NCBI RefSeq assembly: GCF_016718685.1
Contig: NZ_JADKCX010000018.1
Location: forward strand, 30,696 to 94,695
DNA: 64,000 nucleotides
Direction of reading: 5' to 3'
Source: Haliscomenobacter sp.
GTDB taxonomy: Bacteria > Bacteroidota > Bacteroidia > Chitinophagales > Saprospiraceae
Shown: piece by piece, positions 7,873-16,817 of the stretch
How the letters are laid out: every line of letters starts with the position of its first letter
Numbering within the stretch: the stretch's first letter is position 1
Translations under genes and position numbers: made by a program
Notes under the pieces: generated by a model
What the model saw: the letters and a program-made list of their open reading frames with translations, nothing else
Databases searched by the model: none
Told to the model about the DNA's origin: nothing

Positions 7873-9630
7873 ATGAAACACGTTCTCTTTAACGCACTTT
7901 GTTTGTTTGGAATTGTTCTGACCTCCGGTTCATTCGTTTTTGCCCAAAAAATAGAACGAGAGGTATTGGAAGCATTCAGTACTGAAGGATACACTGAAGC
8001 TTTTGTCGTTTTGGTAGAGCAGGCTGATTTGCGGTTTGCACAACAATTGCCCAATAAAGAGGCCAAAGGCGAGTATGTTTTCCAAAAACTAAGGAGCACA
8101 GCTGAGCGCAGCCAAGCCCCCTTGTGGAATATTTTGCGTAGCGCGAAAGTGAGTGCTACGCCCTTATGGATTGTAAATGCCTTGTACATCCCCCGATTGG
8201 ATCAGGCTACCGCAAGTTTGTTGGCAGCGCACCCTGCGGTAGAAGCGATCGTCAGCAATCCTTCTACTTATTTTTCTGCCCCACGCATGGAAATTGAAAA
8301 CAGCAGCTTGCGTTCTGCTGTTGAATGGGGGATTGAAAAAATAGGTGCGGCGGCGGTCTGGAGCAAAGGCTTTACCGGACAAGGAGTCGTTATCGCCGGG
8401 CAAGACACCGGCTACGATTGGGAACATATCACGCTCAAACAGAAATACCGAGGTACGGAAGGAAGTGCTATCAACCACAATTACAATTGGCACGATGCGA
8501 TCAATAAAGCCAGCCCACTCAATGCTGACACCCTCAATCCATGTGGATTTGGCTCCAGAATACCCTGTGACGATGGCAGTCACGGCACCCACACCATGGG
8601 TACGATGCTGGGAGATGATGGGGCGGGCAATCAAATTGGGGTAGCACCCGGTGCGCGTTGGATGGGTTGTCGGAATATGGATCGGGGTTGGGGTAGTCCC
8701 TTTACCTATCTGGATTGTTTCCAATGGTTTTTGGCACCAACCGATTTAAAAAATCAAAATCCCAATCCAAAGCTGGCCCCACATGTGATCAATAACTCCT
8801 GGGGTTGCCCAGAAATTGAAGGTTGTGGACCGGGCAATTGGGGTTTGATGGAAAAGGCCATCATCAACCTGCGGGCTGCGGGTGTAGTTGTAGTTGTGTC
8901 TGCTGGCAACGATGGCAGCCAGGGATGTGGATCGGTCAACGATGCGCCAGCGTTTTTTCCCCAGTCTTTTGCGGTAGGCGCCACCCGCATCGACGATGTC
9001 ATTGCTCGCTTTAGTTCCCGTGGCCCGGCGCGTTGGGGTGACTCACTCGTGCTCAAACCCAATGTATCGGCCCCAGGCCAGGGCATTCGTTCATCCGTGC
9101 CAGGTGGTTTTGCTTCCTTCAGCGGAACCAGTATGGCCGGGCCACATGTAGCGGGCGCGGTTGCGTTGATCATTTCGGCAAACCCGGCATTGGCGGGTCA
9201 GGTAGAAGCCATTGAATCTTTATTGGAAAAAACCGCCGTACCACTTACCGATTCCATGTCTTGTTCAGGACTGCGGGGAAGCAACAACCCCAATGCAGTA
9301 TATGGGTACGGGCGGATCAACGTATTGGCCGCAGTTGAAGCGGCATTACTCATCACTCCAGTGGATACGCCAACGCAGCAAAAAATAGCCATTCGGGCTG
9401 CCCCAAATCCAGTTACCGAAGGCAGTACACAGGTAGAATTAGGCGCACTACCAGACGTGGGCAGATTGGAGGTCTTGGATCCAACGGGGAGGCTCTTGCA
9501 ACGACACATGTTGCCACAAGCCAATTTTCAAACCAAAACCCTTACCTTGGACACTTTGCCAGCAGGCACCTATTTTATCCGGGTAATTGCGGGCAATGTT
9601 TATGGGTACCAGAAGATCGTAAAGATTTAG
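7873..9630 (+). CDS. Secreted S8 family serine protease with T9SS sorting domain
   Basis: About 585 residues. The start at 7873 gives a good signal peptide (MKHVLFNALCLFGIVLTSGS, cleavage after VFAQ); the frame also opens at 7822. The subtilisin triad is visible: D178 in GQDTGYDWEH, H237 in DDGSHGTHTMGT and S420 in FSGTSMAGPHVAGA, with the oxyanion Asn region in VINNSWG. The C-terminal ~80 residues (NPVTEG...YGYQKIVKI) form a T9SS type A sorting domain, so the enzyme is expected to be exported and attached or released at the surface. A propeptide of about 130 residues is likely. A role in protein scavenging is inferred. Confidence 0.9.
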   Translation: MKHVLFNALCLFGIVLTSGSFVFAQKIEREVLEAFSTEGYTEAFVVLVEQADLRFAQQLPNKEAKGEYVFQKLRSTAERSQAPLWNILRSAKVSATPLWIVNALYIPRLDQATASLLAAHPAVEAIVSNPSTYFSAPRMEIENSSLRSAVEWGIEKIGAAAVWSKGFTGQGVVIAGQDTGYDWEHITLKQKYRGTEGSAINHNYNWHDAINKASPLNADTLNPCGFGSRIPCDDGSHGTHTMGTMLGDDGAGNQIGVAPGARWMGCRNMDRGWGSPFTYLDCFQWFLAPTDLKNQNPNPKLAPHVINNSWGCPEIEGCGPGNWGLMEKAIINLRAAGVVVVVSAGNDGSQGCGSVNDAPAFFPQSFAVGATRIDDVIARFSSRGPARWGDSLVLKPNVSAPGQGIRSSVPGGFASFSGTSMAGPHVAGAVALIISANPALAGQVEAIESLLEKTAVPLTDSMSCSGLRGSNNPNAVYGYGRINVLAAVEAALLITPVDTPTQQKIAIRAAPNPVTEGSTQVELGALPDVGRLEVLDPTGRLLQRHMLPQANFQTKTLTLDTLPAGTYFIRVIAGNVYGYQKIVKI

Positions 9631-9788
9631 TTGAAGTGTTGAAAAGTTTATGGTTGAAAAGTTTGGTAACGCAAGATTTGGAATACTTTACTCGGTTTCT
9701 GTATCCATAAACTTGCGTAAAATGGCTTTTCAAACGCCTATTCTGTTCAACTACTCTTCAACTTTTCAACCCTTCAACTTTTCAACTT
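9631..9788. repeat. Intergenic palindrome built of GTTGAAAAG-type units
   Basis: The left side carries GTTGAAGTGTTGAAAAG and GGTTGAAAAG; the right side carries the complementary CTCTTCAACTTTTCAACCC and CTTCAACTTTTCAAC, ending at the next ATG. Inside lies a second inverted pair (TAACGCAAG / CTTGCGTAA). It fills the whole space between two co-directional genes. Similar elements occur at 14189, 15300, 28874 and 53191. Confidence 0.75.
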
Positions 9789-11199
9789 ATGTTCAAAAAT
9801 CCCTTCCTGCTTTTTTTAGGAACGGCTATCCTGCTGCGTATTTTTTCTTTTTTCCCTACCGTGATCAACCACGATGAGTCTACGTACATCGTCATCGCTG
9901 ATGGGTTGCTGCGTGGGCAAACGTATTGGGTAGATAGCATTGACATCAAACCAGTGGGGATTTTTTTGATTTATGCGGCTTTATTAAAAATGGGGGCAGG
10001 CTCAATTTTTATGCTGCGCTTTTTTACCGCAATTTGGGTGGCGGGCACGGCTTATTTTTTGTACCGGGCCAAAATGGCGATGGGCAGTGATGATCGTGCT
10101 GCGCGTGCCAGTGGGATGATGTACCTGTTCATGTGTTCCTTATTTACGTTTTACGGCGTATCACCGAATACAGAGTTGTATTATGCCTTGTTCAATGCCA
10201 TAGCACTGTGGTTGATTTTGGCTTTTCCCAGAGGAGCCCTGGGGGCTTTGGTAGCAGGCTTGTGTTTGGGTGCCGGGTTCATGATCAAATACACGGTAGC
10301 TTTTGATGCCCTGGCTTTGGGCTTGATTTTGGGCTTGTCCTACCTAAGTCCAGGAGCCAATTACGGGCGATTGTTGGGGCAATGGATTTTGCTGGTCCTT
10401 GGATTTTTGGTACTGCCGCTGGCTACTTTTTTTACGTATCGGGTTTGGGGATTAGAGGAAGCGTTTTTGCACTACACCTTTGGCGTTGGGGGGGCTTATC
10501 CGGCGGAGTTGAGTTTGGGCAATCGGGCACTTTTTCTACTTGACTTCTTGCTGCGCTTTTTACCCATTGCCCTCTGTTTTGGCTGGGGTTTGGTCAAAAA
10601 AACGAAGCCCTGGCTGATTGCATCGATTTGGGTGGTTTTGGTTTTGCTGGCCATCAATGTGCAGGGTAAACCTTTTGGCCATTACTTCATCCAGATGATG
10701 TTGCCTTTTGCGCTGTTGGCGGGGGAGTTTTTCGCCCGGGATGCGCCACGGCCTGTGTGGGTAGCGTTTTTGTTCCAATTCAAATATGGAGCTGCGGCTT
10801 TGGCTGTTTTATTTTTACTGAATCTCTTTTTTGCAAAAAAAAGACTACCTGGACAAACCGGATCATGCCCGTGAAACGGCCAATTACCTCCGCCCTCGTT
10901 TGTTTCCCGACGACCGGATTTACATGGGCAATTACCACCAAATCGTTTATCATCTGGTGCAACAGGAAAGCCCTACGCCCTATGTACATCGTTCTTTGAT
11001 TTGGGAAAAACGGCACCGTCAGGTGTTGAAAATTAGCTTGACGAAGGAATTGGAGCGCATCCAAAAGATCAACCCTCGCTTTGTGGTGTTTCAACCGGAA
11101 TTGCCGGATGAACCTGCCGCAAAAGCGTTTTTGTACCGCTATCGGGAGATTAAAAAAATTCGGGACAAGGCGGTGGTGTACGAAAGGCGGCCTTGGTGA
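9789..11199 (+). CDS. Membrane glycosyltransferase, GT39/ArnT-like (one frameshift near 10835)
   Basis: A polytopic membrane protein that begins with a hydrophobic helix and the motif NHDESTY, matching the acidic DE pair in the first periplasmic loop of GT39/GT83 mannosyl- and aminoarabinose-transferases. About ten hydrophobic segments follow to residue 345. The frame ends at 10874, but a second frame from 10831 continues KKDYLDKPDHARETANYLRP to a natural stop at 11199. The switch lies in the run of eight A at about 10834-10841: one A too many. As given the gene is split, but a single ~470-residue protein is likely. It would move sugars from polyprenyl-phosphate donors on the periplasmic side. 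Acceptor unknown. Confidence 0.75.
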
Positions 11200-11694
11200 T
11201 TATTTGTTTTCTTTTTGGACAGGTACAGCCTGATTGGTTTTTTCTACTTTAAAGCTCAGCGCTTTCACACCTTCAATCTTTTCGGTACGCATGTACTGCT
11301 CGATGATGAACTGGTACTTACCGGCCTTTTCAAAGATCGCATTTTGTTGGATGGGAATCTCGATGGAGCAGGTTTGGCCACTACAAGAGCCATACCATTC
11401 ACCGTTACCACCGGCCAAATTGAGCGAGAGAACCTGTTCACGCGTTTGTTGATCCGGAAAAATCGTCTTGATTTTGACGTATAAATTCTGGTAAGCAAAC
11501 TCTGGACTGTGCTTCAATCCAATAACCAGGTTATACAGGTGGGCAACGTCTTTGATTTCTACGGCATGTTGCTGTAGACCCTGGTAAGTCCAGGTAGCGT
11601 TGTCGAATGAAGTCTTGTGGTTATAGACGTAATTGGGGCCACATGCGCTGAGCAAGAGGGCAACAAAAAGGCAAAGAGAACTGATCATTTTCAT
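11200..11694 (-). CDS. gldH: Gliding motility lipoprotein GldH
   Basis: About 164 residues from the ATG at 11694; the frame is open up to 11769. It begins with a lipoprotein signal, MKMISSLCLFVALLLSACGP, with the lipobox LLSAC. The mature part matches GldH in length and pattern (NLVIGLKHSPEFAYQNLYVKI ; FEKAGKYQFIIEQYMR). GldH is one of the Bacteroidota gliding and T9SS-associated lipoproteins and its loss in Flavobacterium johnsoniae abolishes gliding. Its presence agrees with the several T9SS cargo proteins in this window. The stop codon directly abuts that of the convergent glycosyltransferase, leaving no intergenic space. Confidence 0.85.
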   Translation of the reverse strand: MKMISSLCLFVALLLSACGPNYVYNHKTSFDNATWTYQGLQQHAVEIKDVAHLYNLVIGLKHSPEFAYQNLYVKIKTIFPDQQTREQVLSLNLAGGNGEWYGSCSGQTCSIEIPIQQNAIFEKAGKYQFIIEQYMRTEKIEGVKALSFKVEKTNQAVPVQKENK

Positions 11695-11780
11695 ACATAC
11701 TGCAACACAAAAATTTGATCTTGTGTTTTGGGCGTTTGAGGCTTCCTCGAAACGTCCAATACTCATCATTTATTTAACCC

Positions 11781-12965
11781 TTATTTAAAAAAGTCGCGCA
11801 TTTTTTCGAAGAATGTGCGGTCAGACTTACCCGGCTGTGGCTTGAAGTTAGGCATTTCGCGCATTTTTTCAAGCAAACGCCGCTCTTCATCGGTCAGTTT
11901 TTTCGGCGTCCAGACATTGACGTAAATGAGCTGATCACCCCGTTCACCCCGATAGCCTTGTACCGATGGCAGTCCTTTGTCTTTCAGGCGGAATATTTTA
12001 CCCGCTGGTGTACCAGGTGGAATTTTAATTTTGACTTTCCCCTCCAGTGTAGGAACCTCTTCAGAGGTGCCCAGGCCTACATCTGCAAAATTGACAAACA
12101 GCTCGTAGATGACATTTTGCCCGTCTCTTTGCAAGTGCTCATGGGGTTTTTCTTCGATGGTGATCATCAGGTCGCCGGCAGGGCCACCGTTGGGGCCCAT
12201 GTTGCCTTTGCCCCGCATTTGGAGCTGCATGCCTTCTTCTACCCCGGCTGGAATATCAATGTCCAGGGTTTCTTCACCTTCGATGGTGCCCGCACCCCGG
12301 CATTTGGTACAATGGCTGGTCACCACCTGACCCCGACCTCCGCAGGTGGGGCAAGGCGTAGTGGTCGCCATTTGGCCGAGGAAGGTGTTGCGCACTTGGC
12401 GTACATAACCGCCGCCATTACAAGTATTGCAAGTTTTTACCGAGGAGGAGTCTTTCGCGCCCGTTCCCCGGCATTCGTCACAGGTCGTTTGTTTACGGAC
12501 CTTGATTTTTTTGGTGACTCCGTTGGCAATTTCTTCCAGCGTTAGGGAAACTTTAATGCGTAAGTTGCCCCCGCGTTGCCCATTGACCCGACCTCCGCCT
12601 CCAGAACGACCACCAGCTCCACCAAAGAACGAATTGAAAGGAGACTCATCTCCAAAAATATCGCCAAATTGGGAGAATATGTCATCCATACTCATTCCCC
12701 CCGGACCATAGCCACCACTGCCACCGCCCATGTTGGGGTCTACCCCTGCATGGCCATAACGATCGTAACGCGCCCGTTTGTCTGCATCATTGAGCACCTC
12801 ATACGCTTCTGCTGCTTCCTTGAATTTCTCTTCAGATGCTTTGTCGCCAGGGTTTTTGTCCGGGTGGTATTTCATGGCCAAGGTGCGGTAAGCCTTTCTC
12901 AAAGCCGCTTCATCGGCGTTTTTAGGTACCCCGAGTACTTCGTAAAAATCGCGCTTATTCGCCAT
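11781..12965 (-). CDS. dnaJ: Molecular chaperone DnaJ
   Basis: A 394-residue Hsp40 of full class I type. The J-domain spans residues 1-70 with the HPD motif in MKYHPDKNPGD. A Gly/Phe-rich linker (GGGSGGYGPGG) follows. The four zinc-binding CxxCxGxG modules read CDECRGTGA, CNTCNGGGY, CPTCGGRGQ and CTKCRGAGT. The C-terminal substrate-binding domain is complete. It stimulates DnaK ATPase in protein folding. It lies 6 nt downstream of grpE, clearly in one operon; dnaK is not in the window. Confidence 0.97.
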   Translation of the reverse strand: MANKRDFYEVLGVPKNADEAALRKAYRTLAMKYHPDKNPGDKASEEKFKEAAEAYEVLNDADKRARYDRYGHAGVDPNMGGGSGGYGPGGMSMDDIFSQFGDIFGDESPFNSFFGGAGGRSGGGGRVNGQRGGNLRIKVSLTLEEIANGVTKKIKVRKQTTCDECRGTGAKDSSSVKTCNTCNGGGYVRQVRNTFLGQMATTTPCPTCGGRGQVVTSHCTKCRGAGTIEGEETLDIDIPAGVEEGMQLQMRGKGNMGPNGGPAGDLMITIEEKPHEHLQRDGQNVIYELFVNFADVGLGTSEEVPTLEGKVKIKIPPGTPAGKIFRLKDKGLPSVQGYRGERGDQLIYVNVWTPKKLTDEERRLLEKMREMPNFKPQPGKSDRTFFEKMRDFFK

Positions 12966-12971
12966 GCTTTG

Positions 12972-13529
12972 TTATTTGCCCACCACTACTTTCGCGTAGC
13001 GGATCATTTTGTCTTTTAATTTATATCCTTTCTCCAGGGTATCAATAATTTTGCCTTTCAGGTCTTCTGAGGGGGCAGGTATTTCCGTAATGGCTTCATG
13101 AATTTCTGTATCAAACGGCTGTCCATTTGATTCCATGGGTTCCAACCCTTGTGCAGCCAGAATATGGTACAACTTATGGTACACCAATTTGATCCCTTCG
13201 CCAAAAGGTTCGGGGCTATTGGGCAATTCTCCAGCGGCTTTTACCCGATCAAAATCATCCAATGCAGGCAACAAGGCCTGAATGGTATCGCGAGCAGCCA
13301 TATTCATCAAATCCAGGCGCTCTTTGAGGGTACGGCGCTTGAAATTGTCGAACTCTGCGATGTGCCGGATGTACTTATCTTGCAATTCGGCGTAGTCGCG
13401 CTGTGAGCGAGCCAATTGTTCTTCTACCGCAAACTCGGCACCTGCCGAGCTTTCTTCTTGCCCCTCGGCATCGTTCAGATTGTTTTCGTTTTCCACGGGT
13501 GTTTCTATGGTTTCTTCGTTGACTTCCAT
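12972..13529 (-). CDS. grpE: Nucleotide exchange factor GrpE
   Basis: About 185 residues. The acidic N-terminus (VNEETIETPVENENN) is followed by the long coiled-coil (YAELQDKYIRHIAEFDNFKRR) and the beta domain with PFDTEIHEAI and KGYKLKDKMIRYAKVVV, the GrpE signature region. The frame opens at a TTG at 13580, but the ATG at 13529 is preferred. It drives ADP release from DnaK. It is the first gene of the grpE-dnaJ pair. Confidence 0.96.
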   Translation of the reverse strand: MEVNEETIETPVENENNLNDAEGQEESSAGAEFAVEEQLARSQRDYAELQDKYIRHIAEFDNFKRRTLKERLDLMNMAARDTIQALLPALDDFDRVKAAGELPNSPEPFGEGIKLVYHKLYHILAAQGLEPMESNGQPFDTEIHEAITEIPAPSEDLKGKIIDTLEKGYKLKDKMIRYAKVVVGK

Positions 13530-13654
13530 TTCTTTATCTTGGTCCTTCACGGCTTGAAAGTTTTTGGAAATGCTTAGCAATTATCTTGCCATGTCAGGAA
13601 AAATGGGGAATAGATGGTCAGCTTGTCAGTTTTTGTCAGAATGTCCTGCCAAAA

Positions 13655-14188
13655 TTATTCGGCGATGATTTTTTCCACATCTTCAGGATGTACATTCACG
13701 CCCACAATTGTGCCTTGCGGATCGATGAGGTAATTGCTGGGTAAAGCCCTCACTTTGTATAACTGCGCAATAGGGGAGTTGAAAAATTTCATGCTACTGG
13801 TTTGATCCAGAATGTGATAAGGCCAGTTGAGTCCGTCATTGAAAATGGCGCGTTTCCAGCTTTCTTCATTGCGCTCAATAGCAATGCTGACCATGTGAAA
13901 AGCATCTGCTTTTTTGAGTTTTTTTCCCGCATAACGGGTATTGAATGCAACCCAGGCGGGATTTTCCATGCGGCAAGGACCACACCAAGACCCCCAAAAA
14001 TCGAGCAAAACATAACTGCCCCGCAAATCCGAGAGCTTGAAGGCTTGATTATCGATGGTAACCGCCTGAAAATTCAAGGCTTTTTGGCCATTGATGAACT
14101 GTGGTTTGGTGTAAAAGTATTTCCCTGCATACACACCAATTACGGCCACCAAAAGGATCATCACCAAACGATCGAAAGTCAGTTTCAT
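13655..14188 (-). CDS. TlpA/ResA-like thiol-disulfide oxidoreductase
   Basis: A 177-residue membrane-anchored thioredoxin-fold protein. Residues 7-25 form an N-terminal membrane anchor, so the domain faces the periplasm. The redox centre is C69-G-P-C72 in FWGSWCGPCRMENP, the usual TlpA/AhpC-TSA-type motif, and the cis-Pro region is in VRALPSNYLIDPQG. Likely roles are reduction of extracytoplasmic cysteines or cytochrome c maturation. It stands between two repeat-separated genes in the same direction, with no cytochrome genes nearby, so the partner is unknown. Confidence 0.88.
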   Translation of the reverse strand: MKLTFDRLVMILLVAVIGVYAGKYFYTKPQFINGQKALNFQAVTIDNQAFKLSDLRGSYVLLDFWGSWCGPCRMENPAWVAFNTRYAGKKLKKADAFHMVSIAIERNEESWKRAIFNDGLNWPYHILDQTSSMKFFNSPIAQLYKVRALPSNYLIDPQGTIVGVNVHPEDVEKIIAE

Positions 14189-14277
14189 GAAAAAAAGTTG
14201 AGAAGGTTGAGAAGGTTGAGAAGTTGAGGGTTTGTCGCATTTGCGGTAGCCTCACTTCTCAACTTTTTTCAACTTTT
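14189..14277. repeat. Intergenic palindrome built of GTTGAGAAG-type units
   Basis: Four GTTGAGA/GTTGAGG units on the left (AGTTGAGAAGGTTGAGAAG and on) face CTTCTCAACTTTTTTCAAC on the right. The centre contains GTCGCATTTGCGGTAGCCTCA, whose core GTCGCA...GTAGCCTCA resembles the inside of the next element at 15300, suggesting shared descent. Confidence 0.75.
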
Positions 14278-15277
14278 AACTAAAATCAATCTCGGTATTG
14301 TCACCAATATTCAAACTTTGGCGCAAACCGGTGATGGACGCATCATTGCCAACTACAGAGTTCTGCAAGATGATTTCCTGAATGGCGGCATAATTGCCGA
14401 TGATGGAATCCCGCACGATGGCGTTGCTGATGCGTACATTGTTGCCAATGGTAACATGTGGACCGATAATAGAGTTGCTGATTTGGCAATTTTCTCCAAT
14501 GCTGACTGGGTGGATGACAATTGAACTGTCAAAATCTGGCAAATTGGCCGAAGCGTAGCCTTTGCGTCGCAGCATGATGGCATTGGTTTCCAGGAGCACA
14601 TCTTTTTTGCCACAATTGAACCAATTGTCGACCTCGATGGTGCTGAATCGGGTGCCCGTTTCAATCATGCGCATCAGGGCATCGGTAAGCGGGAATTCGC
14701 CATCGGTACGGATGTTGTTGCTGATATTGAATTCCAGTGCCCGGATAAAAGCAGGAACTTCTTTGATGTGGTAAAACCCCACCATCGCCAGATTCGATTT
14801 AGGGATGCGGGGCTTTTCAATCAATTTGTTGACGAGGCCATCTTCATCATATTCAACAACGCCATATTCCCGAGGATCGTGTACTTTTTTTACACCCAAT
14901 GTAGAATAGGGGTCGTTGAGTACTTTTTGAAAATCGAGGTCGATGATGGTGTCACCAAAAAAAACAAACACATCATCCGCATCACGAATGGATTCGCGAG
15001 CGGTCCAGATGGCGTGTGCCGAACCCAAGCGCATTTCCTGATTGACGAATTGTTTTTCGATGTCTGGATAGGCCTGCTCAACGTAATTTTTGATTTTTTC
15101 GCCCAAATATCCAATCACAAAGATGAAATCACGCACTCCGATCTCAATCAGTTGATCTATGATGAACGAAATGATGGGTTTACCCGCAACGGGAATCAAG
15201 GGTTTGGGTTGGGTATAAGTGAGTGGGCGCAAACGGGTACCGGCACCAGCCACAGGAATAATTGCTTTGGTATGCAT
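14276..15277 (-). CDS. Sugar-phosphate nucleotidyltransferase
   Basis: A 333-residue NTP transferase. The N-terminal Rossmann-like domain opens with AIIPVAGAGTRLRPLTY and carries KPLIPVAGKPIISFIIDQL, the nucleotide- and sugar-binding motifs of glucose-1-phosphate thymidylyl-, uridylyl- and mannose-1-phosphate guanylyltransferases. VFFGDTIIDLDF holds the metal-binding Asp. The C-terminal ~90 residues show hexapeptide repeats (IGENCQISNSIIGPHVTIGN) forming a left-handed beta-helix. It makes an NDP-sugar for surface polysaccharide. Base specificity cannot be read from the sequence, so no gene symbol is given. Confidence 0.85.
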   Translation of the reverse strand: MHTKAIIPVAGAGTRLRPLTYTQPKPLIPVAGKPIISFIIDQLIEIGVRDFIFVIGYLGEKIKNYVEQAYPDIEKQFVNQEMRLGSAHAIWTARESIRDADDVFVFFGDTIIDLDFQKVLNDPYSTLGVKKVHDPREYGVVEYDEDGLVNKLIEKPRIPKSNLAMVGFYHIKEVPAFIRALEFNISNNIRTDGEFPLTDALMRMIETGTRFSTIEVDNWFNCGKKDVLLETNAIMLRRKGYASANLPDFDSSIVIHPVSIGENCQISNSIIGPHVTIGNNVRISNAIVRDSIIGNYAAIQEIILQNSVVGNDASITGLRQSLNIGDNTEIDFS

Positions 15278-15299
15278 GGTTTTTGCTTATCAGGGCTGT

Positions 15300-15440
15300 A
15301 AGATAGTTGAAAAGTTTAAAAGTTGAGAAGGTTGAGGAGTTGAGGCTACTGCGACATGCACAACTTCTCACCTCACACTCAAACCCATTTTTGCGTCAGC
15401 CTCAACCTTCTCAACTCCTCAAATCCTCAACTTTTAAATT
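15300..15440. repeat. Intergenic palindrome built of GTTGAGG/GTTGAGAAG units
   Basis: The left arm runs through AAAAGTTGAGAAGGTTGAGG and ends GTTGAGGCT; the right arm begins AGCCTCAACCTTCTCAACTC and continues CTCAAATCCTCAACTTTTAAA. The right arm reaches into the last codons of the next gene (15411-15998), so the repeat contributes its C-terminus. Confidence 0.75.
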
Positions 15441-15998
15441 TGGGAAAAACGGATTTTCACTCACCGAAACAATCAAGGGTTCAAATGGAGGATCAAAAGC
15501 CATTCCTTTGAGTATACTGCTGAGGTTTTCCTTCCAATCGGTTTGCCCATCGTCTGATTCAAGCCAGCATACAAACTGGGCTTGCCGATCCACGTGGGCA
15601 CGCTGGTGAACCAGGGTCCAAAATACCCAGTCAGATTTTTTCCAACGAAGCCGAAACAACCAAGGTAACAACAAACGGTAACTCCACTTACGGAGGTAAT
15701 GTTGCTGAATTTTTAGAATCGCCTCCAGGGTATCGGCAGCTTTTTCGCGCAACTTGTCTGCCAACATTGCGGGCATCGGCAGCAGGTCCGGTGGAACAGG
15801 AGCATTGACACGAGGATCACGGTTGAAATAATTTTTTACTTCCAGCAACAGCAATGGACCATCAGGAGGCAACACAATAAAATCGACCGCTTTGAAGCCA
15901 AAACCACTAAGCCCTCGATAAAAGGTGTGGCTATCAAACTTGCGCACCAGCCAATCTTCCGGGAAATGGAAAACCAAACCACTTTCGTGAAATGTCAT
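15411..15998 (-). CDS. PD-(D/E)XK nuclease-like protein of unknown role
   Basis: A 195-residue soluble protein. Residues 30-60 read FKAVDFIVLPPDGPLLLLEVKNYF: an Asp followed 14 residues later by E-V-K, which fits the D...ExK core of the PD-(D/E)XK fold (shown as VDFIVLPPD and LLLLEVKNYF). The rest has Trp-rich helices and strands (KKSDWVFWTLVHQRAHVDRQ). This could be a Holliday-junction-resolvase-like or restriction-type fold, but no partner methylase or helicase is adjacent. Assignment rests on the motif alone. The final codons come from a GTTGAGG-type palindrome. Confidence 0.5.
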   Translation of the reverse strand: MTFHESGLVFHFPEDWLVRKFDSHTFYRGLSGFGFKAVDFIVLPPDGPLLLLEVKNYFNRDPRVNAPVPPDLLPMPAMLADKLREKAADTLEAILKIQQHYLRKWSYRLLLPWLFRLRWKKSDWVFWTLVHQRAHVDRQAQFVCWLESDDGQTDWKENLSSILKGMAFDPPFEPLIVSVSENPFFPNLKVEDLRS

Positions 15999-16086
15999 TG
16001 CTAACCTTTTATTTAGGACAATGTAATGGCTTTTTTTGGGGCTTTGAAGTTTTGGGTGTTAATTTGCGGCAAATTAATTGAAGCCA

Positions 16087-16701
16087 ATGTCCATTGCTTT
16101 TGACTCAAACAGTGTTGATTTTCAAAAATCTGAAGGATTGGTGCCGGTCATCGTCCAGGACTTTGCCACCGAAAAAGTGCTGATGCTAGGCTACATGAAC
16201 CGCGAAGCGTTGGATAAAACCTTGGCTGAAGGAATCGTTACTTTTTTCAGTCGCTCCAAAAACCGCTTGTGGACCAAAGGGGAATCGAGCAGTAATTTTT
16301 TACATCTGGTGAGCGTCGCAGTAGATTGCGACCAGGATACCCTCCTGATCAAAGCCCGTCCTGATGGCCCTACCTGCCATACGGGTGCGGATACTTGTTG
16401 GAATGAAACCAACGTTTCGATCGATTTTTTGCGCCAACTCGAAAACGTGATCCGTCAACGGCGTGACCAGCCCGATGAAACTTCTTATACCGCTTCCCTG
16501 TTCAAACGGGGCATCAACAAAATTGCCCAAAAAGTGGGTGAAGAAGCAGTTGAACTGGTCATCGAAGCGAAAGATGACAACGCCGATTTGTTTTTGAATG
16601 AGGCAGCCGATTTGCTGTTTCATTATTTGATTTTGTTGTCGGCAAAAGGCTATGAGTTGGGCGATGTGGTGAAGATTTTGGAAGGACGGCACAAGAAATA
16701 A
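16087..16701 (+). CDS. hisIE: Bifunctional phosphoribosyl-AMP cyclohydrolase / phosphoribosyl-ATP pyrophosphatase
   Basis: About 204 residues. The N-terminal HisI domain (to ~115) carries DCDQDTLLIKARPDGPTCHT with the metal-binding Asp and Cys residues, and FSRSKNRLWTKGESS. The C-terminal HisE domain holds KVGEEAVELVIEAKDD, the nucleotide-pyrophosphohydrolase helix pair. It performs steps 2 and 3 of histidine synthesis. The frame opens at a TTG at 16078; the ATG at 16087 (MSIAFDSN) is the better start. No other his genes lie in the window. Confidence 0.94.
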   Translation: MSIAFDSNSVDFQKSEGLVPVIVQDFATEKVLMLGYMNREALDKTLAEGIVTFFSRSKNRLWTKGESSSNFLHLVSVAVDCDQDTLLIKARPDGPTCHTGADTCWNETNVSIDFLRQLENVIRQRRDQPDETSYTASLFKRGINKIAQKVGEEAVELVIEAKDDNADLFLNEAADLLFHYLILLSAKGYELGDVVKILEGRHKK

Positions 16702-16817
16702 TTATGTTTTCGCGAATGGATTTTGTGAAAATTTGTGCAATTTGTGGCTAATAAAATCCTTGTGATCTTCGCCGTAAGCGAGGACTAAATTTCATGGTTT
16801 TTTTTAAAGTAACCACA

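Noticed and set aside
8164..8724. Antisense frame of 186 codons inside the subtilase gene
   Set aside because: It is a shadow of the protease coding frame with no independent protein features.
9631..9788. Palindromic elements as IS or MITE remnants
   Set aside because: No target-site duplications, no conserved terminal sequences across copies, no transposase in the window; arms are tandem short units instead.
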